Translations under genes and position numbers: made by a program
Shown here: positions 1 through 6,198 of the stretch, piece after piece
Numbering within the stretch: the first letter of the stretch is position 1
How the letters are laid out: each line of letters opens with the position of its first letter
The notes under the pieces: model-generated
Told to the model about the DNA's origin: nothing
Database searches by the model: none
The model's input: only the letters and a program-made list of their open reading frames with translations
Assembly: GCA_019247255.1 (NCBI GenBank)
Contig: JAFAPJ010000218.1
Coordinates: forward strand, 1-6,198
Direction of reading: 5' to 3'
Source: Methylobacteriaceae bacterium
GTDB taxonomy: Bacteria; Pseudomonadota; Alphaproteobacteria; Rhizobiales; Beijerinckiaceae
Length of the DNA stretch: 6,198 nt

Positions 1-2
1 GC

Positions 3-1040
3 CAGGACCGCGACGGACGCGGCTACGTGAATATCCTGGCGGCCGACAAGCTGATGGCGAAGCCGCGTCTCTACGCGTCGTTCCTCGTCTGGATGCTGTC
101 CGAGCTGTTCGAGACCCTGCCGGAGGTCGGCGACCTTGAGAAGCCGAAGCTCGTCTTCTTCTTCGACGAGGCGCATCTTCTGTTTAACGACGCGCCGAAG
201 CCGCTGCTCGACGCCGTGCAGCAGGTCGTCCGCCTCATCCGCTCGAAGGGGGTCGGCGTCTATTTCGTGACGCAGAACCCGCTCGACGTGCCGGACACGG
301 TGCTCGGGCAGCTCGGCAACAAGGTGCAGCACGCGCTCCGCGCCTTCACGCCGCGCGACCAGAAGGCCGTGCGGGCGGCCGCGGAGACGTTCCGGCAGAA
401 CCCGGCTTTCGACACCACGCAGGCCATCACCGAGCTCGCGGTCGGGGAGGCGCTCGTCTCGCTTCTCGCCGAAGGCGGCGTGCCGACGCTCGTCGAGCGC
501 GCGCTGATCGCGCCCCCGACGGCGCGGGTCGGACCGCTGACCGCCGACGAGCGGCGCGAGGTGGTCGCAGGAAGCCCCATCCGCGGCAAGTACGACGACC
601 CGGTCGATCGCGAGAGCGCCTACGAGATGCTGGCTCAGCGCAAAGGCCTTGACGAGGCGCCGGGGCAGGGCGCCGCGCAATCGGGCGGGCTCGGGGGCAT
701 CCTCGGCCGCATCACCGAGACCATCACGGGCGGCGGCGGAGGAGGGGCGGCCCCGCAGCCGTCCGGCCCGGTCCGCGGCGGCGGTCGCCAGCCGATGTCC
801 ATCACCGAGCTCGTGATCCGCTCGGCCGCCCAGAACATCGCGCGCTCGCTCGGGACCCAGCTCGCCCGGGAGGGCGGCAAGATCCTGCGCAACCAGCTGG
901 GCGGTATCCTGGGCGGCGGGAGCGTGCGGGCGATGGGCGGCGCCGGCGGCTTCGGAGGCGGCCCTGCGGCCGGCGGCAGCCAGGACGACTTCCTGGGCAG
1001 CATGTCGGACATGCTGCAGAACCCCGGCGCGCGACGCTAG
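3..1040 (+). CDS. HerA-like ATPase, DUF853 (YjgR) family, 5'-truncated
   Basis: Only the C-terminal 345 residues are present. The reading frame stays open to the left edge, so the GTG at 27 is an internal Val codon, not the start. The Walker B motif FFFDEAH (visible residues 52-58) has the catalytic Asp-Glu pair. It is followed by a [20 protein letters not shown] block (sensor region) and [13 protein letters not shown], which supplies candidate arginine-finger residues; these are hallmarks of DUF853 proteins in the HerA/FtsK branch of P-loop NTPases. The Walker A motif must lie left of the window. The last ~130 residues are Gly-rich low complexity around one better-structured segment (about visible residues 265-300, with [17 protein letters not shown]), resembling the Gly-rich tail of E. 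coli YjgR. The family is presumed cytoplasmic; its cellular role is not established. The stop codon abuts a hairpin, and the next gene starts 49 bases on in the same direction, so co-transcription is possible. Confidence 0.9.
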   Translation, partial: QDRDGRGYVNILAADKLMAKPRLYASFLVWMLSELFETLPEVGDLEKPKLVFFFDEAHLLFNDAPKPLLDAVQQVVRLIRSKGVGVYFVTQNPLDVPDTVLGQLGNKVQHALRAFTPRDQKAVRAAAETFRQNPAFDTTQAITELAVGEALVSLLAEGGVPTLVERALIAPPTARVGPLTADERREVVAGSPIRGKYDDPVDRESAYEMLAQRKGLDEAPGQGAAQSGGLGGILGRITETITGGGGGGAAPQPSGPVRGGGRQPMSITELVIRSAAQNIARSLGTQLAREGGKILRNQLGGILGGGSVRAMGGAGGFGGGPAAGGSQDDFLGSMSDMLQNPGARR

Positions 1041-1080
1041 CGCTCCGGGGCCCGCGCGGTCGGGATCCTCGCCGGAGCGC
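1040..1080 (+). promoter_or_regulatory. Hairpin between the DUF853 stop codon and the next gene
   Basis: GCGCTCCGG at 1040-1048 is exactly complementary to CCGGAGCGC at 1072-1080, giving a 9-bp all-but-one G/C stem with a 23-base loop. The left arm begins on the last base of the DUF853 stop codon. The right arm contains GGAG (1074-1077), the only Shine-Dalgarno-like sequence ahead of the GTG at 1090. There is no T run, so it is a poor rho-independent terminator. It could attenuate read-through, protect the 3' end, or sequester the ribosome site of the downstream gene. The pairing is seen; the function is inferred. Confidence 0.4.
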
Positions 1081-1089
1081 GGGCGCATC

Positions 1090-1743
1090 GTGGCGTCCGG
1101 GCGCATCCGATCAGCCCCGCGCTTCCCGCGCCTGAGGCGGGCCGCACGCGGCTGGCTCCTCCGTATGGCCGCGCTCGGCCTCGTCTCCGCTCTCGCGGCC
1201 GCCGCCGTGGTCGGGCTCGTCCAGCCCCGCCCCGCCGAACGCGCTCCGGACGCGGCGCCGAAGGTGACCGCTCTCGCGCCGCCGTCGGAGCCCACGAAGG
1301 TGGACAGGCAGGCGGCCGCGGCGCCGGATCCCGCCGTCGCGCGCGAGCCCTACGAGATCGACCCGCCTTACGAGGTCGAGGACGGCGTCACCTTCGGCCC
1401 GGACAACGCCTTGAAGACGCGCCTCGCGGGGCTCGAGACCGTCGCCCGCAACGCAATCTGCCTCGATCGCGACTCTCTGCTCTGGGCCTGCGGACTGCAA
1501 GCCCGCGTGGCTCTCAACGGGCTGACGCGGCTGAAGCGGGTTTCCTGCCGCCCCGAAGGGGCGCCCACGGACGGCGTCGTGCCCGCCCGCTGCGAGGCCG
1601 AGCGGCGGGACCTCGGGGCGGAGCTGATCAAGCTCGGCTTCGCCCGGCCGGTCGGGGCCGATCCGCGGCTCGCTCGGCTCGCCGACGAGGCCCGGCGCGC
1701 CGGGCGCGGCGTGTGGAACGGCGGCTGGCGCATCAAGCCCTGA
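1090..1743 (+). CDS. Exported or anchored protein with a degenerate SNase/thermonuclease-like domain
   Basis: 217 residues. A basic N-terminus (RLRRAARG) precedes a hydrophobic stretch at residues 22-45 (an Ala/Leu/Val run), typical of a signal anchor or uncleaved signal sequence. A Pro/Ala-rich linker follows (46-90), then a C-terminal domain (about 91-214) laid out like a staphylococcal-nuclease fold: DGVTF (98-102), TRLAGLET (110-117), a GAELIKLGFARP helix (176-187) and a terminal GRGVWNGGW (205-213). Aligned by eye to staphylococcal nuclease, Arg35 is kept (R111), but Asp21 is Val (100), Asp40 is Glu (116), Glu43 is Ala (119) and Arg87 appears lost, so nuclease activity is doubtful. Four Cys (124, 134, 153, 168) would fit periplasmic disulfides. 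The start is uncertain: GTG at 1090 has only a distant GGAG inside the upstream hairpin, and an ATG at 1165 would remove the basic segment. The fold call is moderately sure; the role is unknown. Confidence 0.75.
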   Translation: MASGRIRSAPRFPRLRRAARGWLLRMAALGLVSALAAAAVVGLVQPRPAERAPDAAPKVTALAPPSEPTKVDRQAAAAPDPAVAREPYEIDPPYEVEDGVTFGPDNALKTRLAGLETVARNAICLDRDSLLWACGLQARVALNGLTRLKRVSCRPEGAPTDGVVPARCEAERRDLGAELIKLGFARPVGADPRLARLADEARRAGRGVWNGGWRIKP

Positions 1744-1875
1744 CCGCGTCCGGGCCGGCGGTCCTCTCTCCGCGTCGCCGCACTGCAACACGGACGGGAG
1801 AACTCCCGCATACCGCCTCGAAGCCGATTGGTTCGCCGCCGCGATCGGGTATCTGGCGCGAGCACACGGAACGAG

Positions 1876-2082
1876 ATGGGGCTGAGCGGGAGCATGGCGA
1901 GGATCGCGGCGCGGCTGGAGATGCTGATCGGGGATCTCGCGGCAACCCTTTGGCTGCTGCGCGCCTCCCGCGGCGGGCCGTTTCCGGTCGAGCCCGACGC
2001 CGGCACGCCGGAGGACGTCGAAGCGCCGCCGCCCCTGAAGCTGAGCTTCGAAGCGGGCTGGGGACGCCTCAAGCGCCGCTGA
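1876..2082 (+). CDS. Small hypothetical protein (68 aa)
   Basis: I do not recognise this protein. From the ATG at 1876 it runs MGLSGSMARIAARLEMLIGD and continues through a moderately hydrophobic helix (about residues 7-30, with DLAATLWLLRAS), an acidic/Pro-rich middle (FPVEPDAGTPEDVEAPPP) and a basic end (GRLKRR). The case for coding is codon use: nearly every third position is G or C, with A or T in only a handful of codons, matching the neighbouring real genes. ACGGA at 1866-1870 could serve as a weak ribosome site. In-frame alternatives are GTG/ATG codons upstream from 1828 and the ATG at 1894. It begins 132 bases after the nuclease-like gene on the same strand and ends 28 bases before the tRNA on the other strand. 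No signal peptide or Cys is visible. An amphipathic helix or small membrane-associated protein is possible. Confidence 0.5.
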   Translation: MGLSGSMARIAARLEMLIGDLAATLWLLRASRGGPFPVEPDAGTPEDVEAPPPLKLSFEAGWGRLKRR

Positions 2083-2103
2083 TCCGGACAGGCTCAGTCC
2101 GGG
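2083..2103. terminator. Short hairpin between the small ORF and the tRNA-Thr 3' end (weak terminator candidate)
   Basis: CCGGAC (2084-2089) pairs with GTCCGG (2097-2102) around a 7-base loop; T2083 and G2103 can add a wobble pair. It sits directly after the stop codon of the + strand small ORF and 8 bases beyond the mature 3' end of the minus-strand tRNA, so it could end either transcript. There is no T tract on either strand, so intrinsic termination is unproven. Confidence 0.3.
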
Positions 2104-2110
2104 CGGCCGG

Positions 2111-2182
<72 letters not shown>

Positions 2183-2197
2183 GCCGCGCCCGTCGAG

Positions 2198-2227
2198 GTA
2201 GCAGCGGCGCACCTCTCCTTCAAGCAA
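2198..2227 (-). promoter_or_regulatory. Candidate promoter of tRNA-Thr
   Basis: On the minus strand, TTGCTT (plus 2222-2227) is followed after 18 bases by TGCTAC (plus 2198-2203). This would put the transcript start roughly 8-10 bases before the tRNA 5' end. It lies in the right place, between the upstream terminator and the tRNA, but the -10 match is weak. The call is made mainly from position. Confidence 0.35.
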
Positions 2228-2253
2228 GTCGGGCCCGCGGGACCTCCCAAGCG

Positions 2254-2285
2254 AAAAGCCCCGCGGGGGTGACCCGCGGGGCTTT
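2254..2285 (-). terminator. Rho-independent terminator of the MHS transporter gene
   Basis: A perfect 13-bp stem (2255-2267 with 2273-2285; G/C-rich core with three A-T pairs at the base) closes a 5-base loop, GGTGA on the plus strand. Read on the minus strand, the hairpin ends in UUUU, 23 bases past the transporter stop codon. This is the usual arrangement of an intrinsic terminator. It separates the transporter transcript from the tRNA gene downstream. The plus-strand version has only TTT after the stem and no + gene to terminate here. Confidence 0.88.
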
Positions 2286-2308
2286 CCGTGTCGCGCCGGA
2301 CGTCGCGG

Positions 2309-3991
2309 TCAGGACCGGACGCCGTCCTCCGCATAGATGTCGCGGTGACGGGTCTCGGGCAGGAACAGAAGCCCGATCACGAAGGTGAAGAGCGCCACCA
2401 CGATCGGATACCAGAGGCCCGAGAAGATGTTGCCCGAGGCCGCCACGATCGCGAAGGCGGTCGGAGGCAGGAAGCCGCCGAACCAGCCGTTGCCGATATG
2501 GTAGGGCAGCGACATGCCCGTGTAGCGGATCCGGGTCGGGAACAGCTCGACCAGGAGCGCCGCGATCGGGCCGTAAACCATCGTCACGTAAAGGACGAGG
2601 ATGAACAGGAGCCCGATGGTCGTCAGGGCCCGTCCGTCCGCCAGGACCGCGCCCGGCGTCGGCGCCTTCAGGATCGTCGGGTCCCCGGCCTTCGGGTAGC
2701 CCGCGCCTTGAGCGGCCGCCACCACGGCGGCGCCCGTCTTGTCCGTGGTCGCGACGTCAGCGCCGTTGACCTTCGCGACGACCGGCGAACCGGCCGGACC
2801 GCTCGCGAGGTCGTAGTGCATGGAGTTCGACGCCAGGGTGCGGCGGATCACGTCGCAAGGGTTCGTGAAAACGCGCACGCCGACTGGATCGAACAGGAAG
2901 GAGCAGGTCGCCGGGTCGGCCGTGAGCTCGATCTTCACGTTCTCCGTTGCCGAGATCAGCTTCGGGTTCACGGTTTTGGCGATCATCCCGAAGAGCGGGA
3001 AGTAGGTGATCGCCGCGATGAGGCACCCGAACAGCAGGATCGGCTTGCGGCCGATCTTGTCCGAAAGCCAGCCGAAGAACACGAAGAACGGCGTGCCGAG
3101 CAGCAGCGCGAAGGTGATGACGAGGTTCGCCGTCGTGCCGTCGAGCTTGAGCGTCTGGGTGAGGAAGAACAGCGCGTAGAACTGCCCGGTGTACCAGACG
3201 ACCGCCTGGCCCGCGGTGCCGCCGAGAAGCGCGATGAGCGCGATCTTGGCGTTGTCCCAGCGGCCGAACGCCTCCGTCAGCGGCGCCTTGGACTGCGTCC
3301 CCTCCTCCTTCATCTTTTTGAAGGCGGGCGACTCGTTGAGCTGCAGCCGGATCCAGACCGAGAAGGCGAGCAGGATGATCGAGAGCAGGAAGGGGATACG
3401 CCAGCCGTAGGAGGCGAAGGCTTCGGGCGTCATGTTGAGGCGCAGGGCCAGGATGACGAGGAGCGACAGGAACAGGCCGACCGTCGCGGTCGTCTGGATC
3501 CAGGACGTGTAGAAGCCGCGGCGGCTGTGCGGCGCGTGCTCGGCGACATAGGTCGCGGCGCCGCCATATTCGCCGCCGAGCGCGAGGCCCTGGAGCAAGC
3601 GGCAGACGATGAACGCCACGGGCGCGAGATAGCCGATCGTCTCGTAGCTGGGCAGCAGGCCGACCACGAAGGTCGCGAGACCCATGATCGTCATGGTGAC
3701 CAGGAAGGTGTATTTCCGGCCGATCATGTCGCCGAGACGGCCGAAGACGAGCGCGCCGAAGGGGCGAACCGCGAAGCCCGCCGCGAAGCCGAACAGAACG
3801 AAGATGAACTTGGCCGTGTCGTTCGTGCCCGGGACGAAGTTCTGGCTGATATTCGCGGCGAGCGAGCCCGCGAGATAGAAGTCGTACCACTCGAAGACGG
3901 TGCCGGCCGAGGACGCGATGATGACCTTTCGCTCCTCGCCGCTCATCGGCCGAGCGGCATGATCTGCCGTCGGCGTCGCTGCGATCGCCAT
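2309..3991 (-). CDS. MHS-family (metabolite:H+ symporter) MFS transporter
   Basis: This is a 560-residue inner-membrane secondary transporter of the ProP/ShiA/KgtP type, expected to import a small organic solute with protons; the substrate cannot be read from the sequence. Twelve hydrophobic segments can be laid out, roughly 30-50, 62-83, 94-113, 120-150, 160-184, 196-215, 248-278, 286-308, 317-338, 455-483, 493-520 and 524-545. Family marks are GTVFEWYDFYL (30-40), motif A GRLGDMIGRK (84-93) and its second-half copy GWLSDKIGRK (307-316), RLLQGLALGGEYGGA (131-145), and ELFPTRIRYTG (482-492). MHS proteins are usually about 430-500 residues; the excess here is a ~115-residue loop (about 340-455) between TM9 and TM10 on the periplasmic side, with Cys363 and Cys379. 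The start is supported by GGAGG seven bases upstream. It stands alone, with its own terminator, divergent from the Gly/Tyr-rich gene. Confidence 0.95.
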   Translation of the reverse strand: MAIAATPTADHAARPMSGEERKVIIASSAGTVFEWYDFYLAGSLAANISQNFVPGTNDTAKFIFVLFGFAAGFAVRPFGALVFGRLGDMIGRKYTFLVTMTIMGLATFVVGLLPSYETIGYLAPVAFIVCRLLQGLALGGEYGGAATYVAEHAPHSRRGFYTSWIQTTATVGLFLSLLVILALRLNMTPEAFASYGWRIPFLLSIILLAFSVWIRLQLNESPAFKKMKEEGTQSKAPLTEAFGRWDNAKIALIALLGGTAGQAVVWYTGQFYALFFLTQTLKLDGTTANLVITFALLLGTPFFVFFGWLSDKIGRKPILLFGCLIAAITYFPLFGMIAKTVNPKLISATENVKIELTADPATCSFLFDPVGVRVFTNPCDVIRRTLASNSMHYDLASGPAGSPVVAKVNGADVATTDKTGAAVVAAAQGAGYPKAGDPTILKAPTPGAVLADGRALTTIGLLFILVLYVTMVYGPIAALLVELFPTRIRYTGMSLPYHIGNGWFGGFLPPTAFAIVAASGNIFSGLWYPIVVALFTFVIGLLFLPETRHRDIYAEDGVRS

Positions 3992-3998
3992 GGGTTTT

Positions 3999-4003
3999 CC
4001 TCC
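3999..4003 (-). promoter_or_regulatory. Ribosome binding site of the MHS transporter gene
   Basis: The minus strand reads GGAGG here, a full Shine-Dalgarno core seven bases before the ATG at 3991. It fixes the start of the transporter. Confidence 0.85.
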
Positions 4004-4199
4004 GCTTGCCGCGTCGCGCCGACGCCTTCCAGCGGGCCCCGGCCGGGACGCGAGCTCAGGATGAGGTACCGGCAGGGTCCAGGGCGGTCGATGCCCCCCG
4101 GTTCGCCAATTGGTCGTGCAACCTACGTCTAATCCGCGAGTTGCGATGACTCCCGCGGCTGCTCGGTGCTAGGGTCTGGCTCGAGGAGGCTGCACGCGT
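4004..4199. other. Divergent intergenic region (transporter / Gly-Tyr-rich gene)
   Basis: About 200 non-coding bases lie between two divergently transcribed genes and must hold the promoters of both. On the plus strand TTGCGA (4141-4146) and TGCTAG (4167-4172, within TGCTAGGGT) look like -35 and -10 elements, but the 20-base gap between them is longer than normal. I found no convincing minus-strand promoter and no clear operator dyad or riboswitch. Confidence 0.3.
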
Positions 4200-4205
4200 A
4201 AGGAG
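4200..4205 (+). promoter_or_regulatory. Ribosome binding site of the Gly/Tyr-rich secreted protein gene
   Basis: AAGGAG stands six bases before the ATG at 4212, a near-ideal Shine-Dalgarno sequence. It supports this start and the reality of the gene. Confidence 0.85.
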
Positions 4206-4211
4206 TCGTCC

Positions 4212-4685
4212 ATGCGACGCGAGTTGTGCCGCCTGTCGGTTGTGGTCGCCCTCTCGGCTGGGCTCGCCGGGCTCGCGACCGAGGCTTCCGCCGCTTTTCG
4301 TGGTGGAGGATATCCGGTCGGGGGCGCCCGGCCCTACGCCTTCCGGCCTGTCCCGAGCGTGCGTGGCCCGCTCGGGCTGAGCCGTCCGGTGTTTCCCACC
4401 TGCAGCATCTCGGGGTGTCGGCAGGGTGCGCTGAGGTACTCGGGCTACCGCTACGGGAAGGACGGATACGGCAAGGGCTACGGGTACGGATTCGGCGACG
4501 GGTATGACGGCGATTACGGCGGCTATGGGGGGTACGGCGCGCCGGTCGATCCCGGTCCGGCGCCGCGCCCGGCGCCGCCGCCCTCGGCCGGGGTGAGCGG
4601 CATCCGCGACGCCGCGGTGCTGCCGCCCGCGATCTACGTGATCGGGGACGCCCGCCGCGCCCGAACCCGCGTCACACGCCCGTGA
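4212..4685 (+). CDS. Secreted Gly/Tyr-rich hypothetical protein
   Basis: 157 residues with a clear Sec-type signal peptide: basic MRRELCR, a hydrophobic core to about residue 21, and a likely cleavage after TEASA (residue 27). The mature protein has an Arg/Pro/Gly segment (28-75) with two Cys (64, 69). A strongly repetitive Gly/Tyr tract follows (78-109, units such as GYGKGYGYG and YGGYGGYG), then a Pro/Ala stretch (111-124) and a C-terminal end containing VLPPAIYVIGD (136-146). I recognise no domain. The composition suggests an intrinsically disordered periplasmic or surface protein; small secreted proteins of this style are common in Hyphomicrobiales, but their functions are mostly unknown. 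A strong ribosome site precedes the ATG. The last 14 bases overlap the 3' end of rlmB on the other strand. The Asp and Lys among the Gly/Tyr repeats leave the tract polar. Confidence 0.82.
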   Translation: MRRELCRLSVVVALSAGLAGLATEASAAFRGGGYPVGGARPYAFRPVPSVRGPLGLSRPVFPTCSISGCRQGALRYSGYRYGKDGYGKGYGYGFGDGYDGDYGGYGGYGAPVDPGPAPRPAPPPSAGVSGIRDAAVLPPAIYVIGDARRARTRVTRP

Positions 4686-5484
4686 CGGCTGGTCGCCCCG
4701 ATCCGAGCGCGTAAAGCGCGATCGCAGCGGCGTTCGAGACGTTGAGGCTGCGGATCGCGCCCGGCATGTCGAGCCGGGCGACGACATCGCAGCACGCGCG
4801 GGTGCGCTGGCGCAGGCCCCGGCCCTCGGCGCCGAGGACGACGACGCGCGATGGCGCGGACGCGACGGATCCGAGGGGCACGTCCCCGTCCGAATCGAGG
4901 CCGATGCGCTGGAAGCCGGCTCGGCCGAGCGTTTCCAGCGCGTCGCCGAGATTGCGCACGGTCGCGAAGGGCACGTGCTCGAGCCCGCCCGAGGCGGATT
5001 TCGCGAGGACGCCGGTCGCGGCCGGGCTATGCCGCACGGTCGTAACGATCGCCGCGACCGCGAAGGCCGCCGCCGTGCGGACGATCGCGCCCACGTTATG
5101 GGGATCCGTGATCTGGTCGAGGGCGAGGACGAGCGAGCCCGCCGGAAGCGCCTCGAGGTCGATCGGCTCGAGCGGGTCGGCTTCGAGGTAGAGCCCCTGA
5201 TGGACGGCGTCCGGCTCGAGAAGCCGGGTGATCTCGCCCGCCCCCACGATCTCCGGCGTCAGGGCAAGGTCCGCGATCTCCTCCGCGAGCCGCCGGGCCG
5301 CATTGTCGGTCGCGAGGAGGCGTCGCTTCGTGCGGCGGGGGTTGCGCAAGGCCTCGGCGACCGGGTGCCACCCGTAGAGGACCGCGAGGTCGAGCTCGCG
5401 CGGCGGTCCGCCGTGCTCCGGGCGGCGACCGCCTGACGGCCGCGCGGCTCGCTTCTGATCGGGGCGCTTCCAGTCGGCCGGCAT
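4672..5484 (-). CDS. rlmB: 23S rRNA (guanosine-2'-O)-methyltransferase RlmB (SpoU/TrmH family)
   Basis: The enzyme transfers a methyl group from S-adenosylmethionine to the 2'-O of G2251 (E. coli numbering) in the peptidyl-transferase P loop of 23S rRNA. The 270-residue product has a basic disordered tail (1-30), then an L30e-like RNA-binding domain opening with [14 protein letters not shown] (36-49). The SPOUT knot domain follows, with all three motifs: [17 protein letters not shown] (122-138; N130, R136), [10 protein letters not shown] (215-224; E220), and [18 protein letters not shown] (238-255; S246, N248). E. coli RlmB has 243 residues. The frame stays open upstream to an ATG at 5616, but that would leave only 10 bases to proS and add a non-conserved basic tail, so I prefer the ATG at 5484, although no strong ribosome site stands before it. 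TrmH-type tRNA methyltransferase is the less likely alternative. Confidence 0.93.
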   Translation of the reverse strand: MPADWKRPDQKRAARPSGGRRPEHGGPPRELDLAVLYGWHPVAEALRNPRRTKRRLLATDNAARRLAEEIADLALTPEIVGAGEITRLLEPDAVHQGLYLEADPLEPIDLEALPAGSLVLALDQITDPHNVGAIVRTAAAFAVAAIVTTVRHSPAATGVLAKSASGGLEHVPFATVRNLGDALETLGRAGFQRIGLDSDGDVPLGSVASAPSRVVVLGAEGRGLRQRTRACCDVVARLDMPGAIRSLNVSNAAAIALYALGSGRPAVTGV

Positions 5485-5536
5485 GCCCGTCCATCGCGGG
5501 CGCGAGCGGCACTGTCCAGGGCCGACAGGGCGCGGC

Positions 5537-5565
5537 TTGCCTTTTGCCGGTGAATGGTCTGTTAG
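5537..5565 (+). promoter_or_regulatory. Candidate proS promoter
   Basis: TTGCCT (5537-5542) and TGTTAG (5560-5565) are separated by 17 bases, with transcription expected to start near 5572, about 55 bases before proS. The -35 is fair and the -10 is a weak match. The 142-base gap between the rlmB and proS starts must contain promoters for both directions; none stands out for rlmB. Confidence 0.35.
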
Positions 5566-5592
5566 CCTCGGCGCAACGCTCTCGGCCGTACG

Positions 5593-5605
5593 GGCAGGGC
5601 CTGCC
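5593..5605. repeat. Short perfect inverted repeat in the proS leader
   Basis: GGCAGG and CCTGCC flank a single G, forming a 13-base dyad 21 bases upstream of the proS start codon. With one central base it is better suited to protein binding than to an RNA hairpin, though in a high-GC leader it may be chance. Confidence 0.3.
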
Positions 5606-5626
5606 ACGACGACCAACCCGACCGCG

Positions 5627-6198
5627 ATGCGTCTCTCCCGCTACCTCCTCCCGATCCTGCGCGAAGCCCCCCGCGAGGCCGAGATCACCTCGCACCGGCT
5701 CATGCTGCGCGCCGGGCTCATCCGGCAGGAGGCGGCCGGCATCTATGCCTGGCTGCCGCTCGGGCTCCGGGTCCTGCGGCGCATCGAGGAGGTCATCCGC
5801 GAGGAGCAGAACCGCGCGGGCGCGATCGAGATCCTGATGCCGACGATCCAGTCGGCCGCGCTCTGGCGCGAAAGCGGGCGCTACGACGCCTACGGGAAGG
5901 AGATGCTGCGCATCAAGGACCGGCACGAGCGCGAGATGCTCTTCGGGCCGACCAACGAGGAGATGGTCACCGACATCTTCCGCGCCTATGTGAAGTCCTA
6001 CAAGGACCTGCCCAAGAACCTCTACCAGATCTCGTGGAAGTTCCGGGACGAGGTGCGCCCGCGCTTCGGCACGATGCGCTCCCGTGAGTTCCTGATGAAG
6101 GACGCCTATTCCTTCGATTTTGATCAGGCCGGCGCCCGCCACGCCTATAACCGCATGTTCGTGGCCTACCTGCGCACCTTCGCGGGGCTGGGCCTGAA
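5627..6198 (+). CDS. proS: Prolyl-tRNA synthetase, 3'-truncated by the window
   Basis: This cytoplasmic class II aminoacyl-tRNA synthetase charges tRNA-Pro using proline and ATP. The first 190 residues are present and the frame is open at the right edge. The N-terminus [15 protein letters not shown] is the standard ProRS start and fixes the ATG, even though no Shine-Dalgarno sequence precedes it. Motif 1 lies within [20 protein letters not shown] and the following [10 protein letters not shown] (about 39-75). The proline-pocket signature FGPTNEEM is at 106-113. Motif 2 is [20 protein letters not shown] (139-158), followed by DAYSFDFD. The sequence resembles the ProRS of Hyphomicrobiales, which are generally short (about 440 residues) and lack the editing (INS) domain found in E. 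coli. Whether this copy lacks it lies beyond the window. It is transcribed divergently from rlmB. Confidence 0.97.
   Translation, partial: MRLSRYLLPILREAPREAEITSHRLMLRAGLIRQEAAGIYAWLPLGLRVLRRIEEVIREEQNRAGAIEILMPTIQSAALWRESGRYDAYGKEMLRIKDRHEREMLFGPTNEEMVTDIFRAYVKSYKDLPKNLYQISWKFRDEVRPRFGTMRSREFLMKDAYSFDFDQAGARHAYNRMFVAYLRTFAGLGL

Noticed and set aside
27..1040. Starting the DUF853 gene at the GTG at 27
   Set aside because: The frame is open to the left edge and upstream codons (QDRDGRGY) continue the family sequence, so the gene begins outside the window.
1111..1791. Minus-strand frames of 226 and 234 codons opposite the nuclease-like gene
   Set aside because: They are antisense shadows in G/C-rich sequence, Arg/Pro/Ala-rich with no recognisable motif and no ribosome site. 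The plus-strand gene has a signal anchor and a recognisable fold.
2288..4132. A 614-codon open frame on the plus strand opposite the MHS transporter
   Set aside because: Its codon boundaries coincide exactly with those of the transporter, so it stays open simply because the high-GC sense gene avoids TTA, CTA and TCA codons. The product is a low-complexity Arg/Glu/Asp-rich string with no domain, and the transporter has a ribosome site, terminator and twelve membrane segments.
5485..5616. N-terminal extension of RlmB from an ATG at 5616
   Set aside because: It would add 44 basic/Pro-rich residues not expected in RlmB and take up the divergent promoter region with proS. The ATG at 5484 gives a normal length.
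5096..6142. A 348-codon minus-strand frame spanning the rlmB and proS starts
   Set aside because: It runs antisense through the conserved proS N-terminus and in a second frame through rlmB. The product matches no family, and both overlapped genes are certain.

Overview
The window reads as chromosomal DNA of a high-GC alphaproteobacterium, most likely of the Hyphomicrobiales (Rhizobiales) and plausibly Methylobacteriaceae. This is an inference. It rests on the very strong G/C preference at third codon positions, the ProRS N-terminus and tRNA-Thr sequence of the kind found in that order, and the MHS transporter type. No phage, transposase, CRISPR or plasmid genes are visible, and codon use looks uniform.

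Layout, left to right. (1) The 3' two thirds of a HerA-like DUF853 (YjgR-type) ATPase gene, cut by the left edge and ending at 1040. (2) A membrane-anchored or exported protein with a degenerate staphylococcal-nuclease-like domain (1090-1743, +). (3) A small 68-codon gene of unknown function (1876-2082, +). (4) A tRNA-Thr(UGU) gene on the minus strand (2111-2182), whose 3' CCA is not encoded. (5) A rho-independent terminator (2254-2285) serving the minus-strand MHS/MFS transporter gene (2309-3991), which carries an unusually large periplasmic loop. (6) A divergent, secreted Gly/Tyr-rich small protein (4212-4685, +). (7) rlmB on the minus strand (4672-5484), overlapping the 3' end of the previous gene tail to tail. 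(8) Divergently from rlmB, the start of proS (5627 to the right edge, +).

The genes do not form one pathway. The right end and the tRNA are translation housekeeping (23S rRNA 2'-O-methylation, prolyl-tRNA synthesis, threonine tRNA). The transporter probably imports a small metabolite with protons, substrate unknown. The left part is a DNA-translocase-like ATPase followed by two poorly characterised genes. All gaps between genes are below about 220 bases; each was read and is described where it holds something. I found no convincing new multi-gene system. The most notable items are the active-site-less nuclease fold, the cysteine-containing extracytoplasmic insert in the transporter, and the convergent coding overlap at 4672-4685.
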